A stretch of DNA of 64,000 nucleotides, taken from Palaemon carinicauda. Its lineage: Eukaryota > Arthropoda > Malacostraca > Decapoda > Palaemonidae. Below, piece by piece: positions 12,726 through 26,283 of the stretch. A program made the position numbers and the translations under genes. The number at the start of each line of letters is the position of its first letter. Within the stretch, counting starts at the first letter, position 1. The notes under the pieces are model-generated. The model made no database searches. It was not told where the DNA came from and saw nothing but the letters and a program-made list of their open reading frames with translations. The DNA lies in NCBI RefSeq assembly GCF_036898095.1, contig NC_090739.1, positions 68,468,351 to 68,532,350 on the forward strand. Direction: 5' to 3'.

Positions 12726-13785
12726 AATCCAGCAATACTAAACATTTTTCTTTTCATCATAAACAAGTGTGAAAAACAAATTCAGACAGAAACCTTTTGT
12801 GGAGAAAAGAAACTATATCAAATAATTAAGCTTTAGTGAAGGAGGAGGTCATTTCTTAAACAGGTTGTGTTGAAGATAAGTGTGCCATACTCACCTTTAA
12901 TATCAAAAAGGATTTTTTTCCGATTAACGCATTTTCTTTACACGTAAATAAAATAATTATCGGACGGACATTTACAGTCTATATTATAAAGTTCAGCAGT
13001 TTTTCCAAATACAGCTGTGTATCTACTTGGAGCCGGGGGGGGGGGGGGAGTGGTGGTATACCGATTGATAAGAGCTGGAGAGATACTATTCCTGCAATGG
13101 ATGTTTAAAACATAGTATCGATGAAACTATTCTATTTTATATAAGTATTTTCTTTCGTCTTTTCTTCCAACTTGCGACATTAGGAAGGTTGAAAAGCGTT
13201 ACTAGCAGCACTGCACATCCTTCGATCGGCCCTTTTCCCTTGAAGTAACACAGGAGCGTCTCATCTCCCACATGACCTTGCACCGAACGAACTCGACAAA
13301 GACCTTTCCCTGGGATGAAATTCTCCCTCCCCCCTCTCCCCACTCTCCATCTCACGACAGGTTGAAGCATCAATCGTCATTCTTAGCGTATTGAACAATG
13401 AACGAAACGAACGTTAAAAAAATAAGAATTTGGCCTCTACAAACTGGTACTGGGGCCTGTGAGGCCATTCATTGATCAAGTGTCATGAAGTGTCATGAAG
13501 TGCGGTTACACTATGAAGTAAAAGTTAAGGTTGGACGGCAAGATGGAAGAATAGAAGCATATAGCAGTTATATTCAACAGATATTAGTAATATTAATAAC
13601 AACAACAACAACAACAACAATAACAACGGTAGTAGACTCACTGTCATAGCAAATTCCATTTTCATGATAACTGACTAAGGTCACATCCCTTGAACAAAAC
13701 AAATAGCACAGCACGTTTTATCATTGCGATAATAAGTAATTTCTATTCTCATGTTGTGTTAACTCGCACAATCAATAGTTATAAT
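12726..13785. other. Non-coding stretch
   Basis: It holds a G14 run at 13035-13048, a GC-richer segment at 13180-13370 with an unrecognised 78-codon minus-strand frame, and an (AAC)n tract at about 13598-13627. No gene is supported. Confidence 0.45.
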
Positions 13786-14245
13786 CATTATGATTATTAG
13801 CTTAGCTACAAACCTAGTTAAAAAAAAAAAAGCAGGATGCTATAAGCCCAAAGGATCCAACTGGGAAAATAGCCCTGTAAGGAAAGTACATAAGAAAACA
13901 GATAGAATAGTGTACAAAAGTGTACCCTCAAGCAAGAGAATGCTAACCCAAGACAGTGGAAGACCATGTTATATAGGCTAGGGCACTACCCAAGACCAAA
14001 TAACAATGGTTAGAATTTGGAGTGACCCTCTACTTGAAGAGCTGCTTACCATAGCTAAAGAATCTCTTCCACCCTTATCAAGTGAAAAGTAAAGAATTTT
14101 CCGGTTGTCGGATGTATGAGGAAAGAGGCGAATGAGTAAAGAATATGCCCGACTATTCGGGGATATGCGTATGGAAAGGAAAAATAAGCCGTAACCAGAG
14201 AGGGATCAAATGTACTGTAGTAATATATGGGCAGTCAAAGGACTC
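13786..14245 (-). mobile_element. Short LINE-tailed interspersed repeat, copy 2
   Basis: Reverse-oriented copy of the repeat at 8530-8990. On the minus strand it reads TTTAGCTATGGTAAGCAGCT, CATGGTCTTCCACTGTCTTG, AGGGCTATTTTCCCAGTTGG, ATAGCATCCTGC, then a poly-T and AACTAGGTTTGTAGC, ending at a TAAT-type tail. It lacks the segment between the TTGCTTGAGGGTA block and the AGGGCTATTTT block that copy 1 has. Non-coding. Confidence 0.7.
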
Positions 14246-15518
14246 TATAACTCTATAAAAAAGTTGAATATTACTTGCGGCAATTAAATCCCGTAATTTA
14301 AATATATTGAAGTCGTACGGAAAGGTTATTGTTAGTACAATATACTAAATAAGTAACAACTGATAATCTTCACTTAAAAACGAAAATAAATCACGAAACG
14401 CCTCAAAGAATACTTGTGTAAAATAAAACATAAAGACATTACTGTTACACCATATAAAAAGCGTCTATATTTTGTTCGCTGTTTGTGTCTCTCTCTTGCC
14501 ACAAAACAGTCAAGTAGAGAAATTCACCTTTTTATTGCGGCTAAATTTAACATAATTCACTAAAATTCTTTCGTTTAACTACAAAATGAACTTCAAAGAT
14601 GTTCATTTCAATTTCTTTTTTGAACAACATGGCATTCCTATTTAACCTTCGGTTGGCATTCCCGCAGAATTTCTGAGAAATAGAAAAGGAAAAAATAACT
14701 CTACTACCTTGAATGTGTCACAAATCAGTAAGTTCTCAAGGCAGCAACCACAGGAACATCAGAATGCAAGGGAAAGAATAAAACATTCATGTTACTTAAA
14801 TCTTAACATTGGAAGAAATTTACCCACAAAATGGTATGTTTTAAGATGGTGCAATGAAAAACGGAATACCAAGCATGGTTAGTTTGGAGCATAAAAACTG
14901 AGAATCGAAAAGGACTTTAACGCCGCCTTGCGATTCTGCCAAAAAAAAAACATCCTAATCATTGATAGACCAAAATCTTTTATTTTTTTAATGAAGTTGA
15001 AAAACCAGCAAGCCCTAATAGACAATGCTCTCACGCATCAAAATGTCAAAGTTAGTCTGGCTACGACTGTATAAGCTCAACAGACAGAATATTGACATAT
15101 CGATGCAATATCTTATAACAAACAAACTCTCATAGGGTAAAACAACTATATTAATGATAATAATAAAAAATTTGGACGAAATCAGCATACAGTTCGAAAT
15201 AATTTCGTTAAAATTACCGTTAGTTGTGTATGGACAAAAGAATCAATCTATGTACATGTGTGTATAATTAGTTTTTAGACCACAGTTTAAATATAATGAG
15301 CCACTTTATATAAACAGTGCTAAGGGTGTTTTTAAGATCTCGTAGCATAAATACAAATATAATAAAGTTTTTGAAACGAATAATAATTATAAAAAAAATA
15401 ATGACAATAATAAATTATAAACAACGTAAAGAATTAATTACAAACTTATATCCACACCACGAAGTATTAACCCAAAGTGAAAACTCAAAAGATCTAGCCT
15501 AAGGAAATCTCTATAGTT

Positions 15519-15519
<1 letters not shown>

Positions 15520-15559
<40 letters not shown>
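15520..15559. repeat. (GA)n microsatellite
   Basis: Pure GA run of 40 bp, about 100 bp from a second GA tract. Confidence 0.97.
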
Positions 15560-15561
<2 letters not shown>

Positions 15562-15655
15562 TGGGCCAATACAACGACAAGCATCCAAGTACTTCATGTT
15601 TGTCCCTTTCAACCTGTCACGAAGTTTGGGAACCTTAAACGAAGTTCAAGCCAAT

Positions 15656-15660
<5 letters not shown>

Positions 15661-15717
<57 letters not shown>
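15661..15717. repeat. (AG)n microsatellite
   Basis: Pure AG run of 57 bp. Confidence 0.97.
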
Positions 15718-15718
<1 letters not shown>

Positions 15719-16753
15719 GTGTTCAGTTCACATCAATAAAAGACCTGCCCGCTATACTAATTAACCTTAGTGTACTCCAGGGATCATGGCACCTCAGGTC
15801 CAATACAATAAGGACGGGAATCGCACACGACCGACAACACTAAAAATGAGTCTAACAAGACGTGCAAGGGAGGGGAGACAAAAGAAAGAGAGAGAAAGTG
15901 TGACAAGAAAACAAAATATCGGGTGAGAAACAAACAGGGAGGAAATAGAGGTCGAAAAGACGAGAGACTGAACATTCCAATTGCAAGCATATCTGAAAGC
16001 TTTCTTTCTCATATATAGGAAATATTAGTGAAGCAGAAAAAGTCTAAATTTGCAATCGAGCCTAAGAGCAAACACAGACCAGTTCCTGGAGTTTGTACAG
16101 CACCCAAGTATTAGGCCTAATATAGAAGGTGATCCCAAAGTCTGACGGGAAACCGACAGCTTCAGTGAATGTCAGGGTATGACCAAATGTCTTTATTTTG
16201 AGGATTGTAGACCATAAACTTCTGTAATACAACTTTTACTGCTTCAATGTACACCTTTTCTATTTAGTATTTTCAACTTTCATAATGTTCATCATTATTA
16301 AGAATAACAAAATCATTATGTATATAAAACTATCATGTGTTAACACCATGCTAAATATTCTCCAATAATTTTAATCTAGATTAAACTCAAGATTAAAACA
16401 AAATCCTTTATCAAGAACTTAAAAACATCAAATTCTGTATTCTAAATTCATTATTTTTCGTAAAAGGTACCAAATCTCGGCAATAGTAGACCTTGAAAAA
16501 AAATACGCTTGCTCAAATGAATGAACTCTTAAGCACGTATCCAAGCAGAATGTGGTAAACAACATTAAGTAGAATATATAAAATAATTCCATTAATCTCA
16601 GTATCAAATATTGTTAATCAATAATATTTTGTTATCAATATAACTAGTAAAAATTTTATTATCTGAGGCAATAAATATATTGAATTCTTTATAGAAAAAA
16701 AATATAAAGAGAAGCTTTCAAGTTTTTTTAATTTAAATCTCTGATAACAAAAC

Positions 16754-16755
<2 letters not shown>

Positions 16756-16827
<72 letters not shown>
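16756..16827. repeat. (GA)n microsatellite
   Basis: Pure GA run of 72 bp leading into a purine-biased strand about 170 bp long. Confidence 0.97.
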
Positions 16828-16830
<3 letters not shown>

Positions 16831-17039
16831 GAACGGCATAGGCAATGCAAGAAAGGGGAGAGAAGCAATGGGACGAAATGTGAAGGATAAAGAGCTCGAA
16901 CGTCAAGTAAAAGAGGTGGGAGAGACAGAGGGGGAAGGGGATGAATGAGGTAGAGGAATAAAAGGAGAGAGAGGGAAGGGTGGCAAGAGTGGAAGATGAG
17001 GAACGGTGAGCAAAGGATGATATGAGTGGTCCTTCCTGC

Positions 17040-17485
17040 CCCCGAACGGACGATTATTAAGTGCGCTGGAGGAGGAGGATGAGGTGGAGGAGGAGGAGGG
17101 GACCCTAACACAGCCTGTCTCTGTTGCCACGACTCCCTCTCTCTATTCACCTCCCCTTCGAACATTCATCTGTGCGTCAATATTTCCATTCGTGTAGCAC
17201 ATACAGACACAAACAAACAAACAAACAAATAAACAACTTTCCTAAAAATATCTATTCTAACTCGCGAACTTAATCCGAATTTACGCCCCAGCGCGCAAAC
17301 TTTTACAGCAATGAGTGAGTGACCTTTGACCTTTGACCTACTAAAAATCGACGGTCGAAAGGTAAAAGTGAATGAATGGACCAGCAACAACACGAGAAAG
17401 AAAAGGGAGCAGGAGTAAAAATAACACCAAAATCTCATCATGACGTCGGCCTTGGGAGGTCCTCTCCCTTTTCCACGTCAGTTAT
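17040..17485. promoter_or_regulatory. GC-richer block with nuclear-receptor and CRE-like motifs
   Basis: Against an AT-rich background this block carries three TGACCT half-sites spaced by one base (17320-17339), which is a triple DR1 arrangement, and TGACGTC at 17441 and CACGTCA at 17474 (CRE/bZIP-like). Known biology: DR1 elements bind HNF4, RXR/USP and COUP-type receptors. Inference: a possible intronic or downstream enhancer, or motifs carried in by an interspersed repeat. A related TGACCT/AACCTTTGACCT stretch occurs in the repeat at 30.8 kb, which favours the second reading. Confidence 0.3.
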
Positions 17486-17894
17486 TATCATCACTAAAAA
17501 AAAGGGGGAGGGGGTCACGAGATAAGCATATCGTTTAAGCAACGGTGGATAAAGTGCACAGTTTTATTACAGTCATTAAAGTCACGGGTCTGCTAGATCA
17601 TTTGGGGGGTTCGACCTCCTTTTCTATAGCATGGATGTACAATGGTATGTATTTCGACAGGGTGGTATTTAAAGTTGTTTAGTAATGTATTGGTCATATT
17701 TTTATCAATAAAAATAAAAGAAGCAATAATGAGACCATAACGAAGCAGATTTCCTAAACGGTATATAACTTTTTGTTTAAATCTTATATGTATACGTAAA
17801 CAGCCCCATAACTAGACATATATTTCGGGACTATTACATGTACACACTCATAGACATGACAGTAATTAACAAACACATAAATCTATATATAAAC

Positions 17895-17901
<7 letters not shown>

Positions 17902-17971
<70 letters not shown>
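17902..17971. repeat. (TA)n microsatellite
   Basis: About 70 bp of TA with one CA step. Confidence 0.95.
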
Positions 17972-17976
<5 letters not shown>

Positions 17977-18283
17977 CTATAAAGTATCATATCGTAGCAC
18001 AAAATGCGAAAAGGTAGCACACAAAATATCAGAGATAAAGTATAATTCTTACACGGGCAACGGAAAAGGAACCAAATTGTTTTCTGTATATCCACGGTCC
18101 GTAAATGAATATATCAAGTGTTAATGTAGGGAATACATTAAGTACTCATATATCCGGTCTATTGCCAAACACGCATAGCTTGGATATTGCCACAAGATGA
18201 ATTAGCATGCCATTAATATACAACATATATTGGCAATGGACGATATTTTAATGGGCCTTCAACAATTAACCCTTCCGTTAGCC

Positions 18284-18297
18284 AACACACACACACA

Positions 18298-18348
<51 letters not shown>
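18284..18348. repeat. (CA)n-(TC)n compound microsatellite
   Basis: CA run to 18300 directly abutting a 48-bp TC run. Confidence 0.96.
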
Positions 18349-18352
<4 letters not shown>

Positions 18353-18856
18353 ACACACATACTATTATGTCTATAGCAACCGAATTCCTAAACACGCCAA
18401 AAGCATTTTTATTCAATGAATGACTTCCTGCCGGTTAAGTACAATCAACCTAAAAGCATAAAAAGTTTGACAAATACTATCAGAGCCAATAATTACATCA
18501 TTTTGAAACGCCGACGCCCAGTTTCCACACCACTGTAACACAAAAGCTGTGTTGATGTGACGAATGGTACATAGATACATAACAGGAATTCGAAACAGAA
18601 AGCCAATAATTCATTCTGGGTTTTTTTTTCCGAAAGCGAAGGGGCAGTTACATAAGCATAGTGAACAAGCAAACACACACACACTTACACAGTCTAAATA
18701 TAGTTTTACCTTCCCAACACCATAGAGGAATACAATTAGCCTCTGTTTGGCCAAAGAACTTTGTCTTGTCTTCCCTGCCGCCCTTACCTGAATTAATAAT
18801 ACATTTACAGTAGCCACCTTTGGCTATTTAATCCTCGCACTTAAAAAAATAATTAA

Positions 18857-19450
<594 letters not shown>

Positions 19451-19917
19451 AAAGTGTAAACAAGACACTTTTCAAAAATTATTAATAATCACTTAAAAAC
19501 AGTTCGACGAATACAAAAAACAACTCTTTTTCAGTGCCGATAAAAGAATAGCATCCATTATGAAAAAAATAAAAATATTTTGATTAAAAAATATATCAGA
19601 CGTGTTAACGTTCACCCAACGAAGCAAGTATGGAAAAGGACTGAAACTTTCAACATTACACCATACCTCCCCCCCCCCTTCCCTTCCTTTATCCTCGTTC
19701 CAGGTAAATTGGGCCATAAGTAATACAAGACGTAAGTAATCTAAGCACCGTCAGAATCCAGCAATGAGAATTACAGGCCAAGGAGGAACAACTTAAATTT
19801 CGAACACATTTCGTGGTTTCATCTAAAATAAACAACATTGTTTATGCCCCTTGCATATCAATGACACATATACACATGTATATAAACATATTGCAAATTA
19901 TACATACATACACATAT

Positions 19918-19920
19918 ATG

Positions 19921-19998
<78 letters not shown>

Positions 19999-20017
19999 GT
20001 ACATATTTGTATATATA

Positions 20018-20103
<86 letters not shown>
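19918..20103. repeat. (TA)n-(GA)n compound microsatellite
   Basis: Interrupted TA run (19918-19994), a 26-bp linker, then 83 bp of pure GA (20021-20103). Confidence 0.96.
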
Positions 20104-20104
<1 letters not shown>

Positions 20105-20934
20105 AATTCATGGTTCAAGAATCACGTGTTGTTCCCCAACCTGCGCTATATTTTTGGTCCCTCTGCCGACACCAGGGGGCCATCCACGCATTCTAAATGC
20201 CAAATATATATACACAGTATACACGCACGCACACACCCACAGACACACACACGTACAAACATGCCAGACTTTAAATGGCTCAACTTGAGCACAATACAAA
20301 CTCTCTGGGACACACACGAGGCGGTTGTTAAGATACTTGGCGAAAATCAAACTGACAAGATGTGAAAGTAAAGAGACAAGCAGCATACTTGTCTTCAAAT
20401 AGCCTCAATTAAATAAAACTTTTTCTTTCACATGACACTAGCTTCATCTGTCAATCATAATAATTGCGAACACTCAAATATGCGAATGACCGGAAAAGGG
20501 GAGACCGGGAAGGTTAAGACAAACTGTATAAGTAACATTCATAAAGATAATAAGAAAATAAATTCATAAAGTTACTGAATGTTTCATTTTCTCTTAGGTG
20601 TCTAAACAATTTCTCCATCTTCTTCCTTTCTTTTAAGAAATACCTACTGAAATAGATTCTTCCTCTGTAACAGAAACTACAACCAAACATTTATAAAATA
20701 TTTTAACCAAAAGCTAACAAAACATGAAATAAAACAGTGGTAATAAATTAGGCAAGAAAAAAAAAACACTCAGGTATAGATACTTTCGTCTTCTAATTCG
20801 TGCTGGCCGATAGCAAAGCTGACGCCAAAAGTCATTAACCAAGAAAAGACTCCCAAAGGTGGTCTGTGCTATGTGGCTTTCCCATTACTACTCCTCACCT
20901 TTTCAATTCACTCAATCTATATTACCTAGTATTT

Positions 20935-20937
<3 letters not shown>

Positions 20938-21001
<64 letters not shown>
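20938..21001. repeat. (GA)n microsatellite
   Basis: Pure GA run of 64 bp. Confidence 0.97.
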
Positions 21002-21004
<3 letters not shown>

Positions 21005-22217
21005 CAATGACATTACTTCTATTCAGACAAACTCACAGGTGATTATGCGAGTACTGTACAGTGTATGGTTGCAAAAGCTTAGTAAATACGCATTTGTCCT
21101 CACGTTGACCAATAATTAGAGAAGACCCAAATCTAGCTCATCTTAGCAAGTGAAACTACTAAACAAACACCAACGATAAAAGAACAAATAATCACTGAAT
21201 CACACCTCCCGTCCCCCCAAAACAACAAAAATCTATCTGGCATCCTATCTGAAGCATTGATCACAGATTTTGCAACGTAACAAAATTCCTTATATTCCTT
21301 ATGTCACTGAAAACACACAACGTTTCAAAACTCTCACACTGACTAAGGAAACAAACGTTGAAAGTATGCTGTTAACAGAAAGGTATGCCCTCTTCGTGAG
21401 AACTTGTACTAAAATTCACACTTGGAAATACTGGTCTACCTCCAGCCCTAATCGTTTCAAATCTTTCATTTATGGCCATTGCTACTTTAAACATATCTCC
21501 TTTTAAGGAACCCTGATCTAAAACCACCATAACCTCAATATACTAAATAACAGTTTAAACACTACCAGCATTGTCCTCTACCTACTTGTGTAACATTACT
21601 CTGAATACATCAAACTAAATACTATATAGATGTTATCCATATATTGCCTAACTCCTGCAGCTAAAGAGAAGAATTGCACTGAGAGAAACTAGGGACACCA
21701 AATTCCACGAAGATTGCGTCATTGTACAAATATCTGTTCACCCTGCTTAAACATTTATTGTTAAAGCTTATTGTAATAACAGCAATAAACTTTACTTTGC
21801 TACGATATTCACAGCGAAGCATTATGCAATTAAGAGCTCGTTTGACAGGTAAAAAAAAGTAAAATTCAGGACAAGATATCTTGTAATCCGAGTAAGCAAG
21901 ATCATGCAAACAAAGTATAACTCTACTATCAAATCCTAAATAGTCGACAGTACCTTCGAACTTCTATTAGGTTTACTGGAGGGAGACACTTACAGAGTTA
22001 ATAAACACTACAATGATGTATTACAAAAAAAAAAAGATAATATTTTAAACCTTCAAATAGTATATACAGGGAAAACTAAATTTATAAAGACATGTGTAGG
22101 CATACAAACATGAGGAAAATATACTGTTTTGATGCGTCTTTCAATAGGATGAAATACATTCGGATGTATTCATATGTTCATTACATGTATAGGTGTATAT
22201 AAATAATATATTGTGTT

Positions 22218-22219
<2 letters not shown>

Positions 22220-22267
<48 letters not shown>
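22220..22267. repeat. (TA)n microsatellite
   Basis: Pure TA run of 48 bp. Confidence 0.96.
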
Positions 22268-22275
<8 letters not shown>

Positions 22276-22439
22276 GTGTCTGTGCGTAAACGCATATGCA
22301 TGTCTAGTTCGAGGTGTTATAACATCCAAATACAAAGCTAAGGCAAACACAGCCGCCTGACAACGAACAGTACGACAGAGCCGTCCATTTCTAAGAATTG
22401 CCCACTTCCAACCAAAATATACTGTAAAAGAGATATTTA

Positions 22440-22770
22440 CTCAAGGATGAGAAATGGACGTAAGATCAAAGGTCGCTCAAAATTGGCAGAAGCAAGGAAC
22501 AGTGACATTGCCCTATCAAGAAGGAAAAGGCCTTGACACTGACCATATTACATATGATCAGCGCCCAAGCCTCCTCTCCACCCAAGATAGGACCAAGGAG
22601 GGCCACGTAATGCTTGCTGATGACTCCGCAGATAGACCTATAAGCTACCCCAAAACCACCCCGATCCTTAGCTCACAAGGATGGTGAGGTTGCACCGACC
22701 AACGGAACTAACAAGTTTGAGCGGGACTCGAACCCGAGTCTGGAAATCACCATGCAAGGACTTTTCTTTA
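22440..22770 (-). mobile_element. tRNA-related SINE, minus orientation
   Basis: On the minus strand the 5' end reads CTCGGGTTCGAGTCCCGC, a match to the RNA polymerase III B box (GGTTCGANTCC; plus-strand 22724-22734). A GC-rich, non-coding body of about 270 bp follows, with a CTCACCATCCTTGTGAGCTA block. I find no clear A box, so the copy is probably 5'-truncated. The organisation is that of a tRNA-derived SINE, and the sequence resembles an abundant decapod type from memory. A 77-codon plus-strand frame crosses it but is not a gene. Confidence 0.65.
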
Positions 22771-23076
22771 TATGACTTGTACTTTTTTGGAGAACGAAGT
22801 CATTTGGTTTAATTGACTTACTGAATTCCTGAATGATGATTTCTATTAAATTGTCTTAATATAGTAGGGTGACTGAAATGGGCAACTGATTCGCTTTTTA
22901 TGGCGTAACTGTAAATACTAATCTAATATCTCAACAAAATATTAAATCTAACAAACGTCAAAATTACGTAATATATATTGACTTAAGTACTACAAAATCT
23001 ACAGGGAATTAATTGCCTTGGAAATTTAACTTTCCTGTAACCATACCAAAATTATATTAGCGATTAAACTAACTTT
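22771..23076. other. AT-rich stretch, nothing recognised
   Basis: AT-rich unique-looking sequence between the SINE and the 29-bp minisatellite. No frame, motif or repeat is visible. Confidence 0.5.
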
Positions 23077-23250
23077 AATGTATAAAGATAATTGTAAATA
23101 TTTTTAATGCATAAAGATAATTGTAAAGATTTTTAATTCATGAAGGTAAGTGTAAAGATCTTCAATGCATAAAGATAATTGTCAATATTTTAAATGGATA
23201 AAGATAATTGTGAGGATTTTTAATGCATAAAGATTATTGCAAACACTGGA
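23077..23250. repeat. 29-bp minisatellite, six units
   Basis: Six units keep an exact 29-bp register starting at 23077, 23106, 23135, 23164, 23193 and 23222. The core is AATGCATAAAGATAATTGTAA plus TATTTTT or GATTTTT. Units 1, 2, 4 and 5 are close to the core, unit 3 has several changes, and unit 6 decays at its end. AT-rich and non-coding. No spacers separate the units, so this is not a CRISPR array. Confidence 0.93.
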
Positions 23251-23871
23251 CACGTGGATTATCATTATCTTTATGCGAACATACTTCAGGGTTATCCTTT
23301 AGGATGAAATTCCTGGTTTTATCAAAGCTGATAAAAATGACGCAAGTAGAGTTGCGACTGATAAAAGCCTATTAAAAGATTAACAACATAAGATAAGAAT
23401 GGAATGTCTTCTGTGCCCAATCATACTTTCTTTTTAACTAAAAATATCAATGATGACACATCGACGTAAGCCTACCCTAAGACCAAAGTTTAAAACTTAA
23501 GACAAATTACTAAGGTGTGTTTATTTATCCAACTTAATCCACCTAGTGCCAGTCTATACAAGGTCAAATTCAAACATGTATCTCGATTTAAAATTTAATT
23601 AGTTATCGATATTTTATGGGTAGTTTATTACACATCATTGCGCATTACATTTTTTTTTAACATTTGTTATCAATGTATTAACAATCTATTTCAAACATTA
23701 GGGGTGCACCTTGGTTTATATAAACAACAACAACAACAATAACAACAACAACAGCTACAATAACAATAATATCTTCTGACGAAGACAACATCATAAAAAA
23801 GGCACAACTAATGGAGTGTTTCACACGTCCAGAGCAGACGCCGGGAATATGACTCACCCAACACTGTGACC

Positions 23872-23873
<2 letters not shown>

Positions 23874-23925
<52 letters not shown>
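23874..23925. repeat. (GA)n microsatellite
   Basis: Pure GA run of 52 bp. Confidence 0.97.
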
Positions 23926-23926
<1 letters not shown>

Positions 23927-24489
23927 GCCCAATGTCCTCTTCTAAAGGCCTCTCTCATTACTATACACGCTCCGCTCTGTCTTTCCCTCGTTGGAAGACT
24001 CAAATAGTTTCCTGTTTTCGGGTAACTGCACACATTGCAAGGCTTCATAATCAATTCCAAGAGCTGGGTAAAAAGCAAGTGTTTAATCAATTTCTTTCCC
24101 CAGAAATAGAGTTAAATAGAATTATGTAGCGATAATATGATCATTCACTGACACGTTCACATAAATTGGCGATACACGTGGCAAATTAGTCAGTTGATGG
24201 CAAAATCCAATAAGAACTTCGAATGAATGAGAAATTCAAACAAATCCAATTTCTATACAGAAAACAAACGTCCGAGCAATTACCAAGCTAGCGTGAAGCG
24301 ATTCAGACAAACAGGCTCCGAAAAGTCCGAACCCGAATTTTGCCACACTGAAACGAATAAGAAGCAAGCCATTTTGGTATTTCTTGACTAACAGCTGCAA
24401 TTGTTAAAACTAATAAGAATATTCACATGTACCTTACTAGGTAAATTCTTCATAAAGCAATATATATACAATATAGTAATCGTGTGTGC

Positions 24490-24494
24490 ATATA

Positions 24495-24534
<40 letters not shown>

Positions 24535-24592
24535 CTATATATATACAATATATATACATACTTGTATATACAGTATATACATAATATACACA

Positions 24593-24630
<38 letters not shown>
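24490..24630. repeat. (TA)n-rich imperfect microsatellite
   Basis: Two TA runs separated by sequence built of TATACA/TATATAC variants. Confidence 0.9.
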
Positions 24631-24635
<5 letters not shown>

Positions 24636-26283
24636 CACACATATAAAAGAACATACAAACAAAATCATTTTATAACTTATTCAAGTCGCATGACAGTAAA
24701 AGCGTTGAAAATTTACGGCTGTCATCTCGCCAAGATTTGTCCCAAAGTCTAAATCAAAAAGCCAAAAAAAGATATTTGAAGGAAACATGGCAACCAGAAG
24801 AGAAGGGAGATGCAAGACATACACTGCATGTCTCAGGTTCGAAGAAGACTAATGCAGTTATTAAACTAGACTTTTAAAGAGATATTTTTTTCCTATAAGC
24901 TTCTACTATGTACTACAACGTACACTTTATTATAAGAAGCGTTTGAAAAGAAAGCAGGAATTCTCCGCGACCAACTAAGGCACAGATACATTCCAAAGAT
25001 CTATCGAAGCATTATAATGACACTGGCGGGTGCATGTACCCACAAGTGCAAAATCACTCAAAATCTACAGCAACTATTTTCAGACTATTTATTCACCTAC
25101 TTTGGCTTCCAGCATCACTGGCGTTGGTTGGGACACAACTTACCGTTGCATTCTTTGCTGGAGAAATGTTCTGCAAGAAGAGCGTCGGTCCCTTATAATC
25201 TAATCCATTGCACACACAAAAATAACTAGCGGCCATCGCTAGGAAAAAGAATTCAATTATCTTGCAACATTTTCTTTAGAAATATTATTCCTTAAAATGA
25301 ATATGGCTTTCATTGGCATAAATTCTTTTTCCAACTGACGGAAATTTATTTATGAAGAAGCTTGCAAACACTACAACACAGAACTTGCAGGGTGTCTAAA
25401 ATACATTATGCCAGAGCTATACTTAAATGCAATGGATTATCTAGATATTAGCTGCAAGACACATCATTGGCAAATACATATCTCTATCTTTAAATCTCAA
25501 AAGCGAGTGCAAAAAAACAAGTTACTGGCAAGAAGAATACAATTTTGACACTAGCAACTACAGCTATTATATCAAAAATAAAATTCAGTATAAGAAATTT
25601 TTTTATAACTAGTGCCTATATTCTCAAATCAAATTACACTGCCACAGGGCTCAGGACTAGAGCAAAGAAACGGGGTTTTCAAAATTCTCATTCCCAACTG
25701 TTAATTCACTAAAGATGAAATACCATCGGGAACTGAAACCTGAAAAAAACCCTTCGCTTCTCTGTTATGGTCCAAAGGCTATGGACGGTAATTTTCTTTT
25801 TCTTGAGGATTCAGGCTTGGAATTATTCATAGGGCATAACACTTCTATTAGCTTTAACTACTACTTTTTTCTTTTTACTACAGTGCATTCTCGACATATC
25901 TATCAACGGCAATTGAAAAAATACGATCTAAAGCTATATACACACAAAGGAAACAACCATTTCTTTTAACTTTACATGACAAACATGCATATGTGCCATA
26001 TACAAACCCAGCTTGCAGCAGATCACCAGGAAAATATATGAATTTTGGCTTATATACAAACTTTTGAATGACTTCAAACCATTGAACCATTGGCCATACA
26101 TTGTTGAATAATTTAATTATCGACATATAAATCTAATGCAATCATTCTAAAAGCTATATCAATGCCAATTACTTTTTACTGAATTAACAATTTACACAGA
26201 TAGACAGAAACTCGATAATAACTTCATGATGATCTACTAGCGAACCTCGAAAATTAAAACACGGATGGGCGGATGGTACTCAC

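Larger units (their letters stand above)
14246..17039. other. AT-rich non-coding stretch with GA tracts
   Basis: I see no gene. It holds (AG)n at 15520-15559, 15661-15717 and 16756-16827. Purine-rich sequence follows the last tract (16830-17000). Serine/leucine or arginine/glutamate frames over these tracts are artefacts of the repeats. Confidence 0.5.
17486..18856. other. AT-rich non-coding stretch
   Basis: I see no gene. It holds (TA)n at 17902-17971 and (CA)n-(TC)n at 18284-18348. Confidence 0.5.
19451..22439. other. AT-rich non-coding stretch
   Basis: I see no gene. It holds a C-run near 19670, (TA)n at 19918-19994, (GA)n at 20021-20103 and 20938-21001, and (TA)n at 22220-22267. Confidence 0.5.
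23251..26283. other. AT-rich stretch, probably dock intron 2
   Basis: It lies directly 3' (minus strand) of the dock exon 2 donor. It holds (AAC)n at about 23727-23752, (GA)n at 23874-23925 and (TA)n tracts between 24490 and 24630. I searched for a continuation of the dock coding sequence after the split AG codon but did not find a convincing exon. Confidence 0.5.

Noticed and set aside
13137..13373. 78-codon minus-strand frame in a GC-richer piece
   Set aside because: No motif or supported splice sites; may be repeat-derived, not enough to call a gene.
16618..17165. Long Ser/Leu or Arg/Glu frames across GA/CT tracts here and at about 20 other places
   Set aside because: They arise only because a dinucleotide repeat has no stop codons in four of its frames; nothing outside the repeat looks coding.
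22724..22734. Intact tRNA gene at the B-box match
   Set aside because: No acceptor stem, A box or cloverleaf around it; the B box belongs to a SINE.
23077..23250. CRISPR-like 29-bp repeat array
   Set aside because: Units are contiguous with no spacers, AT-rich and in a eukaryotic intron-like setting; it is a minisatellite.
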